Assembly: GCA_947176065.1 (NCBI GenBank)
Contig: CAMWPB010000008.1
Coordinates: 1-64,000, forward strand
Direction of reading: 5' to 3'
DNA length: 64,000 bases
Source of the DNA: an uncultured Lachnospiraceae bacterium
Lineage (GTDB): Bacteria; Bacillota; Clostridia; Lachnospirales; Lachnospiraceae
In this document: one piece after another, positions 1-9,122 of the stretch
How positions within the stretch are numbered: position 1 is the stretch's first letter
How the letters are laid out: every line of letters begins with the position of its first letter
The notes under the pieces: model-generated
Told to the model about the DNA's origin: nothing
The model's input: the letters and a program-made list of their open reading frames with translations, nothing else
The model's database searches: none
Translations under genes and position numbers: made by a program

Positions 1-2
1 TT

Positions 3-200
3 ATTAAAGACATCAAAAATAAAAATACGGTATTTATGGTTAAAAAATTACCGAACATAAATCTGAATGTTATTATAAAACTAGCATTAGATACGGATAA
101 AAACGGATTAAAAAATTCAGTTATGACATTTTACCGTATTAGAGAACGAAACCTCAAAAAATTAATCATCAAAAATACCTTGCTTTACAGTAAAGAATAA
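3..200 (+). CDS. C-terminal fragment of an AT-rich gene, function not recognised
   Basis: A reading frame open from the window edge to a TAA at 198-200 gives 65 residues, the end of a protein whose start lies outside. It is rich in Lys, Asn, Ile and Leu and ends with a basic stretch containing FYRIRERN. Its codons are strongly A/T-biased, unlike the GC-rich genes that follow. No family was recognised. Since base composition changes sharply just after it, horizontal origin is possible. The frame is short, but the absence of stops in such AT-rich DNA and the clean TAA support coding. Confidence 0.5.
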   Translation: MKDIKNKNTVFMVKKLPNINLNVIIKLALDTDKNGLKNSVMTFYRIRERNLKKLIIKNTLLYSKE

Positions 201-269
201 TTCAGCTATAATGAATATATCATAAGAATAGGATATTTGAAGTAGAGATTGTGCTGCTACGCACCCCTC

Positions 270-324
270 GGGTCAAAAGAAATGTGGGAAAGGGCACACC
301 CACCAAATATCCTTTTCTTGACCC
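270..324. repeat. inverted repeat with GGGTCAA arms
   Basis: GGGTCAA at 270-276 pairs with TTGACCC at 318-324 around a 41-nt spacer. It lies between the AT-rich left-edge gene (plus strand) and the chemoreceptor terminator. It could be the terminator region of the left-edge gene or part of a larger structure with the hairpin at 335-367. The rest of 201-425 shows no credible gene. Confidence 0.3.
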
Positions 325-325
325 T

Positions 326-367
326 AAAAAAGGGCCTGCAAAATGTGAAATCCTCACACCCTGCAGG
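326..367 (-). terminator. intrinsic terminator of the chemoreceptor gene
   Basis: Read on the minus strand, CCTGCA (367-362) pairs with TGCAGG (340-335), helped by an inner TGTGA/TCACA pairing. The hairpin is followed by a CCC and a run of six T. It lies about 60 nt beyond the chemoreceptor stop codon. Confidence 0.65.
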
Positions 368-425
368 CTCTTCGTTCTTATCTGTTCCCACTTTTTAAAT
401 GTTTTTCATTTTTCGGGAATCCCCA

Positions 426-2426
426 TCACACTCTAAAGGACGCCACCGTCTCCTTCAACTCCTCACTCAGTCCCGACAGTTCCTCCATCTGGGAAAGCAC
501 CGCCTGGGAACTCTCGTTGGAAGTCACGGCGGACTCCTCCATCTTTTTCATGAACTCCGCAATCTCTCCCACCAGCCCGGTGATCGCCGCGAGGGAATCG
601 CTGATGCCCGCCATGCTTACCCGCATCTCCTGAGAGGATGCACCCAGCTCACCCGAGATCCCGCTGTAAAAAACCGCGTCCTTCTCATACATGCCGGCCA
701 GCTCAGTCATGCCCTGATAATCTTTCATCACCTTCTCATTCATAAAGCCCAGAAGTTTCTCCGCACTTTGCGAGAGAAATGCCACGCTGTGCACCACATC
801 CTCCGTGACTCTGCGGATCTGATCCACCGCATTCTTGGAGTGATCCGCAAGCTCCCTGATCTCATCCGCCACCACGGCAAAGCCGCGGCCTGCCTCCCCC
901 GCTCTCGATGCCTCTATGGACGCATTCAGCGCCAACAGATTCGTCTGGGAACTGATGGAGAGGATTTCTTCCGTCAGGGTGTCAATCTCCTTCACCTTCT
1001 GGCTCTCCTTGATAGCGTCGCCAAGCTCCTGCATGGTAGTGCCGCAAAGTGTAACAGCCTCATCCGCCGATCTCCTGGACACCTCATGCTGGCTGCCGGC
1101 GCGCTCCATGATATCGCCGGACTGGTTTGCGGCCTCCCCCGCTTTTTCGGCCACGGTCTCGATAGCCCTGCCCAGCTCTTCCCCGTTTTTTCTGATCTGC
1201 TCCGCCAGCATTCTTGCCTCGGCGGTCTGCCTCATGACCTGTCCTGCCGTCTCCGCAATGAAGGAGATATCGCCGCTTAACACATTCATCTTAGCGGAAG
1301 TTCCCTCCGCGATATCGCTGATGCACTCCGCCTCATCCTTGGTATTTAAGATAATACTCCGTATCTGCTGTTTGACCTCAACCGTCGCCTTCTGAATCTG
1401 CTCCGTCTCATTCTTATACTGCTCCGGAATCCCCTGTTCCACCACCGGATTCTCCGAAAAGTCGCCGGAGGCGAACTGCTTGAGCATCTGCACAGGCGCA
1501 AGCGTCCTGCCGATCAGCCCCGCCATAAACACCGCCACCAGCACGATGATCACAAGCGCCGTCACCACGGCCACCAAAACCATCGTTACAAGCGAATCCC
1601 TTACATGGGAAGTGGGACATACCACCCCCAGCTTCCAATTGCTTCCCGCAATCGGGGATGCCGCAAAATAACACGTCGTACCGTCGTAATCCGCTGTCTT
1701 TATAATGTTTCTCCCATTGCCGTCTATTAAGCTCTTCAACGCGGGCATAATAGTAAGCACTGCCACCGCTGCATCCTCGGAAGGCTCATACTCCTTATTT
1801 CTGTGGGCTACATACTGCCCGCTGCTGTCTGACAGAAAACCGTAAACGCCCTCCGCATAATTGATACTCCCGGTCAGATCCGTCACCGTGCCGAGCGTCA
1901 CATCCAGACCGATGACTGCCCCGAGCGTTCCGTCTATGTACACCGGCGATGCGATGGTGGTGCACATCTGCCCCGTGATCACATCCCAGTAAGGGTCCGT
2001 CACAATGGTCTCTCCCGCGGCATCCGCCTGCTGGTACCAGCCCCGCTGTACCGGGTCGTATCCCTCCGGGATTCCGGCCTCCCTGTTGGACTGGATAAAA
2101 TCACTGTTTTTTGTACCGCAATATAAATTTAACAGTTCCTCTCTGCCCGACGCATGTACATCCACCACGGACTGCAGAAAATCCGTGTCCAGAGTCCCCG
2201 CAGCCTCAATGCTGTCTGCCGTTCCCTCCGCCAGCATCTTCTCCTGTTCAATCCAGGTATTGATTTCCTCCGCATACTTATCCGCGTAGAGCTGCAGGAT
2301 ATCCTTCTGTTCCGCCATCATCCGCTGTCCCGCGATCATAACAATTCCCAGCGTGGTCAGTAGGATACTTGCCGCAACGATACAGATAACGCTGATTGTC
2401 AGTCTTCCCTTCATTGTCCTTGCCAT
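426..2426 (-). CDS. methyl-accepting chemotaxis protein with Cache sensor
   Basis: Transmembrane chemoreceptor that would relay a ligand signal to CheA/CheW. The ATG at 2426 is chosen because GAGAGGG lies 8 nt upstream; an upstream TTG at 2459 has no such site. The 666-residue protein has an N-terminal membrane helix (about 8-30), an extracytoplasmic double-Cache-like domain (about 35-280, with the RGWYQQA and DPYWD signatures), a second membrane helix near 285-310, a HAMP-like linker, and a long helical signalling domain. The receptor hairpin tip is clear ([20 protein letters not shown]). The ligand is unknown; Cache receptors often bind amino or organic acids. No flagellar or che genes are in the window. 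It is monocistronic, with its own promoter and terminator. Confidence 0.93.
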   Translation of the reverse strand: MARTMKGRLTISVICIVAASILLTTLGIVMIAGQRMMAEQKDILQLYADKYAEEINTWIEQEKMLAEGTADSIEAAGTLDTDFLQSVVDVHASGREELLNLYCGTKNSDFIQSNREAGIPEGYDPVQRGWYQQADAAGETIVTDPYWDVITGQMCTTIASPVYIDGTLGAVIGLDVTLGTVTDLTGSINYAEGVYGFLSDSSGQYVAHRNKEYEPSEDAAVAVLTIMPALKSLIDGNGRNIIKTADYDGTTCYFAASPIAGSNWKLGVVCPTSHVRDSLVTMVLVAVVTALVIIVLVAVFMAGLIGRTLAPVQMLKQFASGDFSENPVVEQGIPEQYKNETEQIQKATVEVKQQIRSIILNTKDEAECISDIAEGTSAKMNVLSGDISFIAETAGQVMRQTAEARMLAEQIRKNGEELGRAIETVAEKAGEAANQSGDIMERAGSQHEVSRRSADEAVTLCGTTMQELGDAIKESQKVKEIDTLTEEILSISSQTNLLALNASIEASRAGEAGRGFAVVADEIRELADHSKNAVDQIRRVTEDVVHSVAFLSQSAEKLLGFMNEKVMKDYQGMTELAGMYEKDAVFYSGISGELGASSQEMRVSMAGISDSLAAITGLVGEIAEFMKKMEESAVTSNESSQAVLSQMEELSGLSEELKETVASFRV

Positions 2427-2465
2427 AATCAAATCCCTCTCTTCGGTCAGTTTTTCCAAATATTA

Positions 2466-2471
2466 ATTATA
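2466..2471 (-). promoter_or_regulatory. candidate -10 element of the chemoreceptor gene
   Basis: A TATAAT on the minus strand lies about 40 nt upstream of the start codon. No good -35 box stands 16-18 nt before it, so the promoter is weak or activator-dependent. No sigma-D-like (TAAA/GCCGATAA) pair was seen. Confidence 0.35.
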
Positions 2472-2557
2472 CGACAATAAAGGCAAAAATTTTTCATTCT
2501 GGTACAGATTGCACTTTTTGGGGTATACTTTGCACATCTGGTTTACATAACTTTGCC

Positions 2558-2683
2558 CCCTGCCGCTTTCTGACGCATACGCAGATTCGAGATGCTTCGC
2601 ATCTCTCATTCGCGTTGCTCGTCATAAATCGTCACTGACAGTCCTGCATGCAAGCATGCATCCTGTCCCTGCCGCTTTCTGAC
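2558..2683. repeat. 17-bp direct repeats flanking small palindromes
   Basis: CCCTGCCGCTTTCTGAC occurs at 2558-2574 and again at 2667-2683. Between them are a perfect 7-bp hairpin (GAGATGC at 2589, GCATCTC ending 2605) and a TGCATGC/GCATGCA hairpin at 2645-2660. This fills most of the 296-nt gap between the chemoreceptor and the hybrid kinase. No ORF or mobile-element gene is present. It may be a remnant repeat unit. Confidence 0.45.
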
Positions 2684-2700
2684 TCTGCTTATGCACGTAA

Positions 2701-2728
2701 AAAACCGGATGCATATGCACCCGGTTTT
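2701..2728 (-). terminator. intrinsic terminator of the hybrid kinase operon
   Basis: On the minus strand AAAACCGG pairs with CCGGTTTT around a GTGCATATGCAT core that is itself palindromic, followed by a T run. It lies about 28 nt after the stop of the 1134-residue hybrid kinase. Confidence 0.75.
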
Positions 2729-2755
2729 CCGATATTCCTATCAGCTATTTGCCTG

Positions 2756-5700
2756 TCACCGCAGATGTTTGCTCAGCACCTCAATAAACAGCTCGATGTC
2801 AAGCGGCTTTGCGATATGGTCGTTCATACCGCTCTTTAAGGCAGCCGCCTTATCCTCCTCCAGCGCATTCGCCGTCATCGCGATGATCGGAAGCGTCCTG
2901 ACATCCTTTCTCGGCAGGGAGCGGATCGTCCTCGTCGCCTCGTATCCGTTCATAATCGGCATCTGCACATCCATCAGCACAACATCATAATAATTTTCCT
3001 CTGACTTGCGGACCATATCCACGGCATCCGTGCCATCCGGCGCAGACTCCACCTCAAATCCGCTCTCCGTCAGTATCACCTCCGCAATCTCGCGGTTCAT
3101 TTCTATATCCTCCACGAGAAGAACACGCTTGCCGGTAAAGTCAACCTTCTGCCACGCCACGCCTGCCGCCTCGTCCTTGATGTCCATATTGTTTGCCGCA
3201 AGAAGCGCAGACCTTAAGTCTGACATAAACAACGGCTTCGCGCAGAACGCCGTAACCCCGGCCGCCTTTGCTTCCTCCTCAATATCCGTCCAGTCATAAG
3301 CCGTCAGGATAATGATCGGGCACTCCTCGCCGACTGCCTGGCGGATCTTTCTTGCCGTCTCAATACCGCTTGTCTCCGGCATCTGCCAGTCGATAATGTA
3401 GGTATGGTAAGAATCCCCCTCATCGCGGGCTATTCTGGCGCGATACACAGCCTCCCGCCCGGAGGTCGTCCATTCCGCCCGCAGACCGATGGTCTTTAAC
3501 ATCTTGCTCACACTGTCGCAGACATTGAAATCGTCATCCACCACCAGAGCACGCAGCCCCTCAAGATCCTTAAGCTGCTCCGCATTTTTTTCCACATCCT
3601 GCAGCTTCAGGGTCAGATTCACGGTAAAGGTACTTCCCTTGCCGACTTCGCTCTCAACCGTAACCGTACCGTTCATCATCTCCACAATGTTCTTGGTAAT
3701 TGCCATACCAAGCCCCGTACCCTGGATACCGCTTCTCGTTGTCGTTGTCTCCCTCTCAAAGGGCTCGAACACATGCTTCACGAACTCCTCTGACATGCCG
3801 ATACCGTTATCCTTGATAATGAAGACATAATCGCCATACCCATGCTTGAACGTGGTGTTCTGCATGATGCGGAAGGTAATCATCCCACCGGCGGGCGTAT
3901 ATTTTACCGCATTGCTCATCAGATTGATGAAAATCTGGTTTAATTTCAGCGGGTCGGTGATGACGTCCTCGTTTACCACCTCGAAGGTATCAATGAAAAG
4001 CTCAAGCTGCTTTGCCTTCACCTGCGGCTGGATGATGTTCACCAGATTATGCATCAGCTCGGAAATGTTACACTCCTGCTCATGAATCTGCATCTTGCCG
4101 CTCTCGATACGGCTCATGTCAAGGATATCGTTGATCAGGCTGAGCAGATGATTGCTCGAGGAGAGCACCTTCTGCAGACACTCCCCCACCTGATCCTTAT
4201 TGTCGATGCGGCTCGCCGCAATCGTCGCAAAACCGATAATCGCATTCATGGGCGTACGGATATCATGGCTCATATTGGAAAGGAACGTGGTCTTCGCTTC
4301 ATTGGCCTGTCTCGCATGCATCAGGGCATCCTGCAGCGCCTCCGTCTGTTCCTTCTGCTTAATCACCTGATCCGTAATGTCCTTGGACACCACCATGGCG
4401 ATCAGATCGTCCGTCATATCATCCTTCGTCATAATAAAGGACTGACGTACGCACATCCGGCCTTCCTCGTCTTCTGTCCTGCTCCAGTAGTCCACATCCA
4501 CTTCCGCTTCGCCCTGCTCAAAGCAGCTCTTCAGATAGTCAATGTCAACTGTATTGGCATAATCTTCCACGGATTCCGGCAGAACGAACTGCTTCCATTT
4601 TTCAAAGCATTCCGATGCGCTGCACGGCGCCTGCAGTCCGACCCTCCCAAGCAGCGAACTTTTCTCATCATTCTTTACGTGCGTGACATCCTGTTCGATC
4701 AGATTCTGGGTCAGGTTCAATTCAAAGGTAGAGAATGCGTTTGATGTAATCGCAATTCTGTACTGCCGCTCCTTGCGGTTCATCACAGCCAGCTCCTGGT
4801 TCCGTTTAAGCTCCCGCTGCTTCATCTCGGTGATATTCTGGCGGACATAGAGAATCCTGCTGGCCCGTCCATCCTGCCGTTCCAGGCAGACCGTAATCAG
4901 CTGCTCCCACATTTCCTTACCGTCCCGCATCACATGACACTCATAGGTAAAGGTATCCTGCTGCGAAAGGTTTTCTATAATAGAATCAATGGCGAAAGTA
5001 TGTCTGTAATTCTCCTGCGCCTCCTCACCGATCATCTCCTTGCTGTGATTTTCAAGTACATTGGCATAATTTCCTTCCTGCATCATCTGATTGTCCGAAA
5101 GGTTTACGCCGCCGATATAGGAATAGACGCCTGTGTCCAGATCTACCGTCAGATATCTCGACGCAAAAAGCGTATTTAACCCTTTCAGCACATAGCTGAT
5201 CTGATGGTTTTCCGTCTCCAACTCTTTTCTCTGTTTCGCCGCCCGCACAATAGCGAATGTGAAATAAATAATAAAGAGAACGAGCAGCGCCGTCTCCAGA
5301 CGGACGCCCGCCGCATTCGCACCCCTTATCATTTTTTGGGTGACATTGGGCGGAAAGAGCTGTACCATAACGTATTCGTAATCAGGAAGATAAGACACAC
5401 AGAGATTGTCCGCCTCGCTCTTCCCCCCACAGATAAAGGCGCCCTCGCCGCCGTTTTCAAATACGGTCTTTGCCCGTTCCACCGTGGCACCGTCGATCTG
5501 ACCGTCGCGCTGCAGTATTTCCAGCAGATGCCCCTCTCCATACTCCAGATCGTCGGAGCTGGCTATCACCCTGCCGTTTGGCAGACACAGCCAGGTGGTC
5601 GAAGGCTCTCCGAAATAGGTGGTTTGGAGAATTTCTTTCAGACACAGCTCGGCCAGATAAGAGCCGCGGATAATACCCACAATCTCCCCGTTCATCCGCA

Positions 5701-6160
5701 CCGGCGCGTAAAAAACAAGCCGCGTCTCCTCATCGGTAAGACGCTCGTCGAATATAACGGAGATTCCGCTTTCGCCGTTCATCCCCCGCATATAATATTC
5801 CCGATCGGCGGAGTTGACGGTTCTGCCGTCAGAAAGATGTGTAATTCCAGCTGCATCCGTGAAACGGATCGTGTCGAACACGGAGTTTCTCTCCATTTCA
5901 GCCAGTGTCTGCGCCTCGATTGTATTTTTTTTCAGAGAATCATTGAAAAAATAAGCGTAAGCATTAATTATGCGCCCCCCGTTTTCCAGCTCGCTGGAAA
6001 CCTGTGTAACCTTCTGGCGCATTGCATCCTCCGCATAATTTTTATTTTGTTCCGCAATCCTCGCCTGATTCTGTATCGTATACGAATAAAAAAAGAGAAC
6101 AACGATCAAAACCAGCGGCAAAAAAAATCCAATCAACTGCAATACTTTCTTTCCATTCAT
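2756..6160 (-). CDS. membrane hybrid histidine kinase with two receiver domains
   Basis: Sensor kinase of about 1134 residues. The ATG at 6160 is preceded by GGAGAGG at 10 nt spacing and is preferred over an upstream ATG at 6193. Order: membrane helix (about 5-27), extracytoplasmic Cache/PDC-like sensor, second membrane helix (about 285-310), PAS-like region, HisKA with SHDIRTP (His near 632), HATPase, then two receivers with phospho-acceptor Asp in IIDWQMP (near 923) and LMDVQMP (near 1063). No output domain is fused, so the signal must pass to another protein. It lies 48 nt downstream of a second hybrid kinase, so the two are probably co-transcribed. Stimulus and partner are unknown. Confidence 0.93.
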   Translation of the reverse strand: MNGKKVLQLIGFFLPLVLIVVLFFYSYTIQNQARIAEQNKNYAEDAMRQKVTQVSSELENGGRIINAYAYFFNDSLKKNTIEAQTLAEMERNSVFDTIRFTDAAGITHLSDGRTVNSADREYYMRGMNGESGISVIFDERLTDEETRLVFYAPVRMNGEIVGIIRGSYLAELCLKEILQTTYFGEPSTTWLCLPNGRVIASSDDLEYGEGHLLEILQRDGQIDGATVERAKTVFENGGEGAFICGGKSEADNLCVSYLPDYEYVMVQLFPPNVTQKMIRGANAAGVRLETALLVLFIIYFTFAIVRAAKQRKELETENHQISYVLKGLNTLFASRYLTVDLDTGVYSYIGGVNLSDNQMMQEGNYANVLENHSKEMIGEEAQENYRHTFAIDSIIENLSQQDTFTYECHVMRDGKEMWEQLITVCLERQDGRASRILYVRQNITEMKQRELKRNQELAVMNRKERQYRIAITSNAFSTFELNLTQNLIEQDVTHVKNDEKSSLLGRVGLQAPCSASECFEKWKQFVLPESVEDYANTVDIDYLKSCFEQGEAEVDVDYWSRTEDEEGRMCVRQSFIMTKDDMTDDLIAMVVSKDITDQVIKQKEQTEALQDALMHARQANEAKTTFLSNMSHDIRTPMNAIIGFATIAASRIDNKDQVGECLQKVLSSSNHLLSLINDILDMSRIESGKMQIHEQECNISELMHNLVNIIQPQVKAKQLELFIDTFEVVNEDVITDPLKLNQIFINLMSNAVKYTPAGGMITFRIMQNTTFKHGYGDYVFIIKDNGIGMSEEFVKHVFEPFERETTTTRSGIQGTGLGMAITKNIVEMMNGTVTVESEVGKGSTFTVNLTLKLQDVEKNAEQLKDLEGLRALVVDDDFNVCDSVSKMLKTIGLRAEWTTSGREAVYRARIARDEGDSYHTYIIDWQMPETSGIETARKIRQAVGEECPIIILTAYDWTDIEEEAKAAGVTAFCAKPLFMSDLRSALLAANNMDIKDEAAGVAWQKVDFTGKRVLLVEDIEMNREIAEVILTESGFEVESAPDGTDAVDMVRKSEENYYDVVLMDVQMPIMNGYEATRTIRSLPRKDVRTLPIIAMTANALEEDKAAALKSGMNDHIAKPLDIELFIEVLSKHLR

Positions 6161-6208
6161 ACTAAAATATCCTCTCCAAAACACCTCAGGCATCCTCTGC
6201 CTTACTAC

Positions 6209-8296
6209 CTATACCTTCTCTTCCAGAATTCTATCGATCAGCTCCTTCAACGCATCAATATCAAACGGCTTCGAAACATGTGCATTCATCCCCGCTTTCA
6301 GTGCTTTCCTGCGGTCTTCCTCCATGGCGTCAGAGGAAAGCGCTATGATCGGTATGCCGGAAACCGCCTCCTGCTCCAGCCTCCGGATTGCCCGGGCCGT
6401 CTCATAACCGTCCATACCCGGCATCTGTATATCCATCAGCACCAGCGCGTATCTGCCGGGTTCAGCCGTCTTGAGCATCTCATAAGCGTTCACGCCGTCG
6501 CAGGCTGTCTCCACCCGGTACCCCAGATTTTTCAAAAGCTCCTCCTCTATTTCCCGGTTGATGCCGTTATCCTCGACCAGCAGGACTGCGCCCCTGTCTT
6601 CCCTGATATCCATTGTCTCGCCGACTGCGCTCTCGTGCTCCATAAAGGAGACATGCACCGGGTATTTCAAAGGAAGGCTCACCGTGAAGACACTGCCTTC
6701 TCCGACCCTGCTTTCCACTTCGACCGTGCCGCCCATGGTTTCCGCATAGCTTCGCACCACCGCAAGACCAGCCCCCGGCATACCGTTATATATCGCACTT
6801 CTTTCCTGTCTGGCCGGATGAAAAACAGACTCCAGCTGATCCTCCGGGATGCCGCAGCCATTGTCTTCTATAATAAACTGAAACAGCCCCCGGCCTTTCT
6901 GGTCGCCTGCACTCTCCCTGACGGTAAGGCTCACCCTCCCCTCAGCCGGCGTATACTTGATCGCATTGTCGAGAAGCTGCGTCAGAATCTCCCTGAGCCT
7001 TATGTAATCGACCTCCACCGAGAAATGGGAAAGTCCGGCCTTGTCCATGGAAAACTGTATCTTCTTGGCCCGGATCGGACGTTCGGCGCTCTTTGCCACC
7101 TCCGCAAGCAGCTCTCCGAGATGATATTCACGCTCCGTAAGCTCCGCTCTGGCCGGTTCGTTCAGATTGTCCTTTAAGAACTCGTCAAAGACCGCCAGAA
7201 GTTCTTCGCCGGAGAGGTGTATTTTTTCTATGCATTCGCCCACTTTTCCCGGGTCGCCGACGCACCCTTTTAACAGCTCCGCATACCCGATAATCGCATT
7301 TAGCGGCGTTCGGATATCATGGGACATATTTGCAAAAAAGGTGTTTCTCGTAAGCCGCTCCATCTCCGCCTGCCGCAGCGCCGATTTTAAAAGCGACTGT
7401 TTTTCCACCTGCTCCGTAATGTCCTGGGATACGGAAAGCGCAATCACATCCCCCGTATGCTCATTTTTTTCCAAAAAGAACAGATAATGGCTCAGGCGTT
7501 TTCTGCCGTACATATCTGTCACCCAGCCGTCATAGACCTGTATCCGCTCTCCTTCCTCATAGCACCGGATCAGTCTTTCTATATCAAAAAAACGCCTGTA
7601 CTCGGCAAGCCCGTCCGTCTCTGTAAAATCGGCCCAGAACCCGGTAAAATCCGAATATTTCTCAAAGGGCTGGATGCCCATAAAAGTGAAAAGATTTCGT
7701 ACCTCACCCTCCTGGTCAAGCAGGGACGCGGAGATAAATTCATCCCTCGTCAAATTGACCTCCACAAACGAAACCGCATCATAGAGAAGCGCCTTCTTAA
7801 AATAATCCTCCTTCAAACGCGCATTGTAAAGCGCCTCGTTCACCCGCTCGAGCTCGGCCATCCTCTTCCGCATCCGCTCCGTGGCGTCCTCGATAAAGAC
7901 ATAGAAAAGATCCCCGTACGCTTCGGTATGAATCAGATGTCCGTAGTCCTCCACCCAGCGCACCGTGCCGTCCCTGCGGACAATCCGGTACTCCACATAA
8001 TCAAAATCCTCTCCGCTGTGCGCAATCTGGGATCTGATGCTTTCCTCCACCGCGTCAAGATCGTCCGGATGGACAATCCCCTTAAAGGTATATCCCGTCA
8101 GCTCGCGGAACTCCTCCCTTGTATCACAGCCGAAGATCCGCAGCATGGCGTTATTTATATAGATCAGTTCCTCATCCCCGTCGGCGTGATAGATAAAACA
8201 GCCGCCGGGCATCCACTCCGAAATCTGCTCGATAACGGGCAGTGTATGCTCGTCAAAGCTGATTGTAAACTTTGCATTTTCTCTGTATGGTTTCAC
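6209..8296 (-). CDS. soluble PAS hybrid histidine kinase with one receiver
   Basis: 695-residue hybrid kinase starting at a GTG (8296) with GGGAGG 7 nt upstream. It has no membrane helix, so it should act in the cytoplasm. It begins with a PAS domain (about 15-140) and a second PAS-like region. HisKA follows with SHDIRTP (His near 325), then HATPase (about 430-540) and a C-terminal receiver (about 570-690) with Asp in LMDIQMP. It is the first gene of an operon with the larger membrane hybrid kinase downstream. Such pairs can share signal input or form a relay; this is inference. It diverges from an OmpR-type regulator. Confidence 0.92.
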   Translation of the reverse strand: MKPYRENAKFTISFDEHTLPVIEQISEWMPGGCFIYHADGDEELIYINNAMLRIFGCDTREEFRELTGYTFKGIVHPDDLDAVEESIRSQIAHSGEDFDYVEYRIVRRDGTVRWVEDYGHLIHTEAYGDLFYVFIEDATERMRKRMAELERVNEALYNARLKEDYFKKALLYDAVSFVEVNLTRDEFISASLLDQEGEVRNLFTFMGIQPFEKYSDFTGFWADFTETDGLAEYRRFFDIERLIRCYEEGERIQVYDGWVTDMYGRKRLSHYLFFLEKNEHTGDVIALSVSQDITEQVEKQSLLKSALRQAEMERLTRNTFFANMSHDIRTPLNAIIGYAELLKGCVGDPGKVGECIEKIHLSGEELLAVFDEFLKDNLNEPARAELTEREYHLGELLAEVAKSAERPIRAKKIQFSMDKAGLSHFSVEVDYIRLREILTQLLDNAIKYTPAEGRVSLTVRESAGDQKGRGLFQFIIEDNGCGIPEDQLESVFHPARQERSAIYNGMPGAGLAVVRSYAETMGGTVEVESRVGEGSVFTVSLPLKYPVHVSFMEHESAVGETMDIREDRGAVLLVEDNGINREIEEELLKNLGYRVETACDGVNAYEMLKTAEPGRYALVLMDIQMPGMDGYETARAIRRLEQEAVSGIPIIALSSDAMEEDRRKALKAGMNAHVSKPFDIDALKELIDRILEEKV

Positions 8297-8316
8297 TGCC
8301 TTTCCTCCCAGAATTA

Positions 8317-8322
8317 ATTATA
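8317..8322 (-). promoter_or_regulatory. candidate -10 of the hybrid kinase operon
   Basis: TATAAT on the minus strand, about 20 nt before the GTG start of the soluble hybrid kinase. The -35 region is T-rich and poorly matched. It lies in a 109-bp divergent intergenic region shared with the OmpR-type regulator. Confidence 0.4.
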
Positions 8323-8373
8323 CAATTTAATCCGGAAAAAGAAAAGAGCTTAGAGATTTTTTAAAGAATAATG

Positions 8374-8382
8374 TGATACAAT
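8374..8382 (+). promoter_or_regulatory. candidate extended -10 of the response regulator gene
   Basis: TGATACAAT reads as an extended -10 (TG, one base, TACAAT), 24 nt upstream of the regulator start codon. No clear -35 box is seen, as is usual for extended -10 promoters. Confidence 0.4.
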
Positions 8383-8405
8383 GACTAATAAAGGAAGGGA
8401 AAGCC

Positions 8406-9083
8406 ATGCGGATACTGCTTGCGGAAGACGATGAAAAACTGAATGAGACGCTTGTTTACGGTCTGACACAGGCGGGGTTCACCGTGGATGCCTGCTTTGA
8501 CGGGGAAGACGCCCTCTTCTACGGGGAACAGAATATCTACGATATCATTCTTTTGGACCGGATGCTGCCCTGCATGGAGGGTACAGATGTGCTTGCCTCC
8601 CTGCGGGAAAAGGGCATCTCCACACCTGTGATTTTAATAACCGCCCTCGGCACCCTTTCCGATAAAGTGGAGGGGCTTGATCTGGGGGCGGACGATTATC
8701 TCGTGAAGCCCTTTGCGCTGGAAGAACTTTTAGCCAGAATCCGCTGTGTGGCCAGAAGACCGCGCCGCATTGTGGACGAGGAAACCCGCTCTCTTGCGGA
8801 TATAGTCTGGCTGCCCGCAGAAAACCGGCTTGCCGGGCCTGTGGGAAACTGTACCCTTTCCCGACGGGAGGCCGCGCTTCTGGAGGCCTTCCTGAAAAGC
8901 GGCGGCGCCACCCTTTCCAGAAGCCATCTGCTCCTAAAGGTCTGGGGGCCTGACAGCGACGTGGAGGAGGGCAATCTGGACAATTACATTCACTTTCTGC
9001 GCAGACGCCTGAAAACGGTCGGCAGCCGTCTGAACCTCAAGACGGTCCGGGGTGTGGGCTACGCCCTGACAGAGCTTCCGTAA
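8406..9083 (+). CDS. OmpR/PhoB-family response regulator
   Basis: 225-residue DNA-binding regulator. The receiver domain shows the acidic pair D8-D9, phospho-acceptor D51 (in ILLDRMLP), T79 and K101 (LVKPF). The C-terminal half (about 130-222) is a winged helix ending in the usual TVRGVGYAL motif. GGAAGGG precedes the ATG. A sensor kinase gene follows 39 nt downstream, so the pair forms a two-component system. Target genes are unknown; the divergent hybrid kinase operon is a candidate because they share a promoter region. Confidence 0.95.
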   Translation: MRILLAEDDEKLNETLVYGLTQAGFTVDACFDGEDALFYGEQNIYDIILLDRMLPCMEGTDVLASLREKGISTPVILITALGTLSDKVEGLDLGADDYLVKPFALEELLARIRCVARRPRRIVDEETRSLADIVWLPAENRLAGPVGNCTLSRREAALLEAFLKSGGATLSRSHLLLKVWGPDSDVEEGNLDNYIHFLRRRLKTVGSRLNLKTVRGVGYALTELP

Positions 9084-9122
9084 CACCATAAACGCCCGAA
9101 CCGCTCTGACACGGAGGAAAAC

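Noticed and set aside
16..240. AT-rich replication origin or DnaA-box region
   Set aside because: No cluster of DnaA boxes was found, and an open reading frame runs through most of it.
5204..7177. 657-codon open frame on the plus strand
   Set aside because: It is antisense to both hybrid kinases and crosses their intergenic gap; the translation has no family pattern and is rich in His/Arg/Leu as expected of antisense frames.
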